Shown: one piece after another, positions 60,045-64,000 of the stretch
How positions within the stretch are numbered: position 1 is the stretch's first letter
Layout: each line of letters opens with the position of its first letter
Origin: Lepeophtheirus salmonis
Taxonomy: Eukaryota; Arthropoda; Copepoda; Siphonostomatoida; Caligidae
Assembly (NCBI RefSeq): GCF_016086655.4
Contig: NC_092584.1
Span: forward strand, 14,187,907 to 14,251,906
Length of the DNA: 64,000 nucleotides
Reading direction: 5' to 3'
Position numbers and translations under genes: made by a program
Notes under the pieces: model-generated
What the model was told of the DNA's origin: nothing
Database searches by the model: none
Seen by the model: the letters and a program-made list of their open reading frames with translations, nothing else

Positions 60045-60650
60045 AAAAAGAAATTAAAAATTATTTGTATCTATGATATCGTAAGAAAATATAAATATAC
60101 ATATATGAAAATAAATTTACATAAAAAGAAGATATTTTGAACTATATATATCTTGTGTTAAATATGTTAATATAGATAAAGTATGTACTTGATCATTTAT
60201 TTGATACATCATCAAGAAAAAAGAACAAAAATGTATCCAAAATATATTTTTTTGTATGTACTATATTCGGCTATAGTAACCTAGACTTTTATTGCTGGCG
60301 TTGTCTGTTAAAATTGAATTAAAAAGGTCAATTTCCCTGAAAAGGTCATAAAAAGTTACAAAGGTCATGGTTACTAAAAATTAAATTTTTTCATTCAAAT
60401 TTAAATTTTCATGTTTATCAGTCTACTAGTTGGGTTGCAATAGGCTAAAAAATTCAAAAAAATTATATTGAGCTAAATTTCAATCAACTTCAATTGACGT
60501 TATTTTAATCATATATGTATTATTTTATTGAAATAATTATAATATATAATAATTTATTGTAAATTTAATAAGCTCAATTTACTGTTTTACAAAAAACTTT
60601 AATTTAAAGTATATGACTTTAAAAGGTAATTTTTTAAAACTTTAGGGCCA
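60045..60650 (+). repeat. Dispersed protein-bearing repeat, copy C (5'-truncated)
   Basis: It matches copy B from 52,965 onward (AAATTAAAAATTATTTGTAT, then CATCATCAAGAAAAAAGAAC at 60,207-60,226, and CTACTAGTTGGGTTGCAATA at 60,422-60,441) in the same orientation. It contains only the last few codons and the 3' untranslated tail. Truncation at the 5' side with the tail kept is the usual mark of a target-primed retrotransposon, though copies A and B show no poly(A). Confidence 0.7.
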
Positions 60651-62769
60651 ATAGCTAATTTGTTTACATATTGAACTTTGGTTTGGGATTTGGCTAGAAG
60701 AGATTTAACCATCTTGACGATAAAATCACCAAATCTTTTTTTTAAAGAACGTTTCAATTATGAATTTGTGAGAGCGTCCGTTTAAAAAAAAAATCAACAG
60801 TCATAAAATCCACATTGTCATATAATTATAAAAAGGTCTGCAATGTAAAAACTATACCCTTCAGTAATTTTTTTTTTGTAAATTTCCATAAATTTGACAT
60901 TCAATCAATAAAATTATTGTTAGCCGTGACGATACATTCTATTCAATCTATTCAACATTACCATAGACAAAAATATCTAAAGGTTATATTCCGGCGACTT
61001 ATGAGAGCAATAAGTTTGTATGATGTACATGTCATTCTCAGAACTATGTAAATCGAGGGTTCATTCGCTCGTGTGACAGATTATTTTGTTGGCAGGAATC
61101 ATAATGAGCAAGTGACGAGGTAGAGTGACATTTGTAACAACCTTACTCTCCTTAAGTGTGTGCTTGTATAAAAGCCGGTTTGTAGGGTGATGGGAAAGGA
61201 CCAGAGAAAATTGCAAACGTTTAAAAGAAATACACTTTAGGTGTTTGAACAATTTTAAATATGTAGGTGCTAAAATAATTCCAGCGTTCGCTGAAGCATA
61301 TACTGTTTTAGGGATTATTTAAAATTATATGGCTACAAAACTTGTTTTAGACGTAGTGTTTAAATATATTCTTTAAAAAACACTTATTTAAGGCTAGGGC
61401 TTGAAAATTAGATAATATATACGACAAAGACAAAATGGTATCACAAATGATACCATTGGCATTCTAGTGTTAATTAAATGTTCTGACACGTAAAGTAAAG
61501 GAGTATGAATTTCAATTTTTTCGAATTACGATTACAGATAATTTGGAAAAGTTGTCATATACTATTGAAATTTCCTATGCAAAATTCTAGGAGGATTTCT
61601 TTAGGTTGCACATCTCGATTAAATTATGAAAAAGGCAAATATTTTTTGCTTTGAGAATTAAAATACTAAAAATACATATAAAGTTGTTTTGTATAAAATA
61701 GTTGCAATAAAAAAATTTCTAACCTTTAAAAGTATTTATTTTTTTCCAAAATTGTTTGATTGACCAAGAAAAAGAGTAAAAAGTTAGGAAAATGGTGTCA
61801 TTGGTGAGGGGCAGTTCAGTGAGAATGTGTTTGCCACAGATTCCTTCCCACGAATGCATTGTTCTCCATTGAAGAATACCGATTTCGAATTCGGAATCCT
61901 TCTCTCCAGAGGAATTTTAATTTTGTTAAGTTCAACTGCAATATTTTTTTCTCTCTCTCTTTCTTCCCCTTTTCTTCTCTTCTTCACTAGCCATAGCAAG
62001 CAAATATATGGTCTTTTTTTATTAAATCAGTTCAAGAATGAGTTTTATCCTTGAAATATTTTCGGTATCGAATCTCAAATTGACAATAATATAGAGAGTT
62101 TTTGGGGAGATTCTTTTTTTAATATTTGAAGTTCATACTTTTAGCTATAAAATAAGATATTTGTCTTGAAGTTATGAGCATCTGAATGAAAAACACATCT
62201 TTTCAACTTAAAACAAAGATAACTAAAGTTATAAGCATGAAACAGACATTTTTAATAATGGTTCTTGAATTTTTTAGACATTAAGCATTCAAATATATAC
62301 ACATGATTTATCACGACCTTCAACAACAAGCGCTTAAAAAAACTTTGAAACCATAAAAAGAACGCAAAAGGACAAAAACAATTGCCTTTTTCTTCAGACT
62401 GTGAGGCTAGCAGAGAAAAAATAAGCCGTATTCGGAATAAGGCAATCAAACTCTACTAAGATCAGCATATCCTGTTTTCGTACTATTTTTGCTGTTGAAC
62501 AATATTATACGACCAAATTTTTTACTAATTTTATATACATGATACCAAACACTCTTCTATTAGAGGGTTTTTTTTTTTAAAGCAATTGGTACATCTAGAT
62601 ATAGAAATAACGTGTTCCGATGTTATTTTTTTTAACCTTAATTGCTTTCTTTCATTTAATGTTTTTTCCTCCTGAGTATTTTTTTTTTTTTTTTTTGTGA
62701 AGTGCAATTGAGATTATTAAAAGTGCTTTCAAATATATGTATGCTTTTATATGTTTTTTATTATCGACA

Positions 62770-62804
<35 letters not shown>

Positions 62805-63090
62805 GTAGGTACCAACATATAATACTGTTTTTTTAAATTTATTTATTTTCCCTTTGTTTTTCAATACTTTGGTCAGCATACACGAGTATGTAACATACTC
62901 ACATTAACCTACTTCAATCTCATTTTATTTACAAAAACTGCTTCCTAAAGGATTGTGAATCCTAAGCTTTTTGAGAGTTTTTTTTTTAATGTTCTATGTT
63001 CCTTTACTTAATCCAGTGATTTTGAACAGACGCAGGAAAAAGTATCTAGATATATTTGTAATTGTTTTTGTATTTTTTAAATCTAAAGCG
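60651..63090. other. No established gene; pyrimidine tract and poly-T runs
   Basis: 61,941-61,989 is a textbook plus-strand polypyrimidine tract ending in CTTCACTAG, like a splice acceptor, but no coding exon follows. On the opposite strand, 61,802-61,945 reads KIKIPLERRIPNSKSVFFNG without family match. Poly-T runs lie at 62,681-62,697 and 62,772-62,803 (32 T). Confidence 0.35.
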
Positions 63091-63117
63091 TTTATCTTCC
63101 AAAGTCCCAAACCTCAC

Positions 63118-63330
63118 CTAAAAGTAATGTCCATAGACAACAACTTTTGTTATTATACTTAATCAGTTGAGTTTCACCATGAAACAGCAATAAAACAAAT
63201 GTAGAGTACTTGCATAATTGTTTGAGGTCAGCATCGATTCTTTGGCAATCATAAAAGTCACACAATATGCCAACAGTACTGTCTATGGCATCTGCAAGCG
63301 ACTTAATGCAGTTAAAGAACCTTTCCATTC
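63118..63330 (-). CDS. Candidate internal exon of an unidentified host gene
   Basis: On the minus strand a 213-bp open block is bounded by a splice-acceptor-like CCGCATTAG (after a T-rich stretch ending at 63,331) and a donor-like TTTTAG/GTGAGG at 63,118/63,117. The frame enters in phase 2 and leaves after one base, and encodes about 70 residues: MERFFNCIKSLADAIDSTVG, then ILCDFYDCQRIDADLKQLCK. Composition is clearly less AT-rich than the flanks. Five of its six Cys residues are spaced like a small helical or extracellular domain, but I do not recognise it, and no neighbouring exon could be found. The internal ATG may be fortuitous. Confidence 0.28.
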
Positions 63331-63479
63331 CTAATGCGGCTCAAATATAACCAAAAAAAAGAAGTAATGGGTATTTCCTGGCTGGGAGTAAGAGGTCTAT
63401 CTATGCAAAGCCTGTAATATTAATGGTTTTTCTTACTTGTAGAAGGTCTATCAGTAGGATTATTGTAGCCATAGCTATC

Positions 63480-64000
63480 AAGGACGACTTTTTTCTTGAA
63501 TTCCTTCATCAAGGGAAGGCGTTACCTTCTTACCACAAAGAGGAATAACGTCAGGCTGGAAAGAAGCAACAATAGACAACAAATTTCTAAGTCAAATCCA
63601 GGCAGCATAAAGATATTCAGTGACGAGTCAAACATCACCCTACAACTCAAAGAATGTCCCTTGGCTGGTAGAAGACAGAGGAAATGCCCCTCCTGTGATG
63701 TAGACCATGTTTCCGTTGAATTTAAGGGTGTTTGGCTTGATCACTAGTTATAGTAATGCAATGAGGGCACATATTACCTGACGACTCTCAATTTGACCTC
63801 CTCGGTGTACTTCGACCTTCTTAAAAATGTTTTGATGCCATGGTTGAAAGCCATATACCATCAAGATACTAAGTTAATTGTGGATTCAAGGATTAGCTTC
63901 TTGTCATGTTGCCAAAACTGTCATGCATTACTTCGACATCTGGTTCCACATCGTTATGAAAGCCAATGATTGCCCTTCCAACAACCCTGACCTTAACTCG
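63480..64000 (+). mobile_element. Mariner-like transposase remnant, cut by the window edge
   Basis: The plus strand gives the second HTH (SISRIIVAIAIKDD, one frame off, from about 63,449). Then the frame 63,496-63,747 follows: RRYLLTTKRNNVRLERSNNR and the first catalytic box IKIFSDESNITLQ at about 63,609-63,647. After a frame change there is VFGLITSYSNAMRAHIT (about 63,728-63,778) and VLMPWLKAIYH. The second box reads IQGLASCHVAKT at about 63,884-63,919, with Gly where the catalytic Asp should be. The third begins NNPDLNS at the edge. If LDY follows outside the window, the spacing of the last two Asp positions would be 37 residues, a DD37D (maT-like) arrangement. Confidence 0.72.

Noticed and set aside
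61941..61989. Strong splice-acceptor-like pyrimidine tract
   Set aside because: No coding exon follows on the plus strand; could be simple CT-rich sequence.
62652..62879. Lys-rich 75-codon minus frame
   Set aside because: Encoded by the poly-T runs; no evidence of a gene.
1..64000. CRISPR arrays, operons, bacterial promoters and rRNA genes
   Set aside because: None present; composition, intron-like signals and eukaryotic transposons show this is not prokaryotic DNA.

Overview
This is AT-rich (roughly 70% A+T by eye), intron- and repeat-dominated eukaryotic DNA. I see no bacterial, phage or CRISPR features and no complete host gene. Its content is mostly broken DNA transposons of the Tc1/mariner (IS630) superfamily, many with the C-terminal style I associate with caligid copepods. 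My best guess is a salmon-louse-like genome (Lepeophtheirus or a relative). That attribution rests on recollection of family style, not on a search.

Layout. 1-8.5 kb: almost gene-free, with a small hairpin, a foldback-type element whose terminal repeats are built of 15-bp units (6.57-7.20 kb) and one weak degenerate coding patch (5.9-6.47 kb). 8.6-10.0 kb: a long broken reading frame on the minus strand (no introns seen, several stops and frame changes) that looks like a processed pseudogene of an unidentified nuclear protein. 12.7-18.2 kb: an internally deleted Tc1/mariner copy, the C-terminal tail of a non-LTR reverse transcriptase, a piggyBac-like transposase remnant and another mariner-like remnant. 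20.4-24.5 kb: two strong inverted-repeat elements, one copy of a dispersed protein-bearing repeat, and a 1.14-kb hAT-type element with an 8-bp imperfect target duplication. 25.0-27.6 kb: a TA-flanked deleted mariner, two more Tc1-like remnants and a 33-bp minisatellite. 30.7-36.5 kb: a 424-bp TA-flanked deletion derivative, one half of a dispersed repeat pair, and several MITEs or tails. 37.4-41.7 kb: a deletion derivative, a polyadenylated retroposon, a nearly full-length 1,246-bp mariner-like element with matched ends, and a MITE. 43.4-44.95 kb: a minus-strand Ty3/gypsy fragment with protease motifs, gag, a primer-binding site and the start of an LTR. 46-51.2 kb: four mariner-like remnants and the second copy of the dispersed repeat. 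51.7-60.7 kb: two further copies of the protein-bearing repeat, another mariner remnant and small hairpins. 63.1-64 kb: a candidate host exon, then a mariner-like transposase cut by the window edge.

The elements do not form a pathway. What links them is shared ancestry. Three copies of one Tc1-like family (12.7, 26.4, 30.75 kb) and two copies of another (37.4, 50.75 kb) have lost internal sequence, and the latter pair appears to share one deletion structure, which implies spread of a non-autonomous derivative. I found no evidence for an undescribed functional system; the most informative unexplained items are the 8.6-10 kb pseudogene, the foldback element at 6.6 kb and the three-copy protein-bearing repeat.
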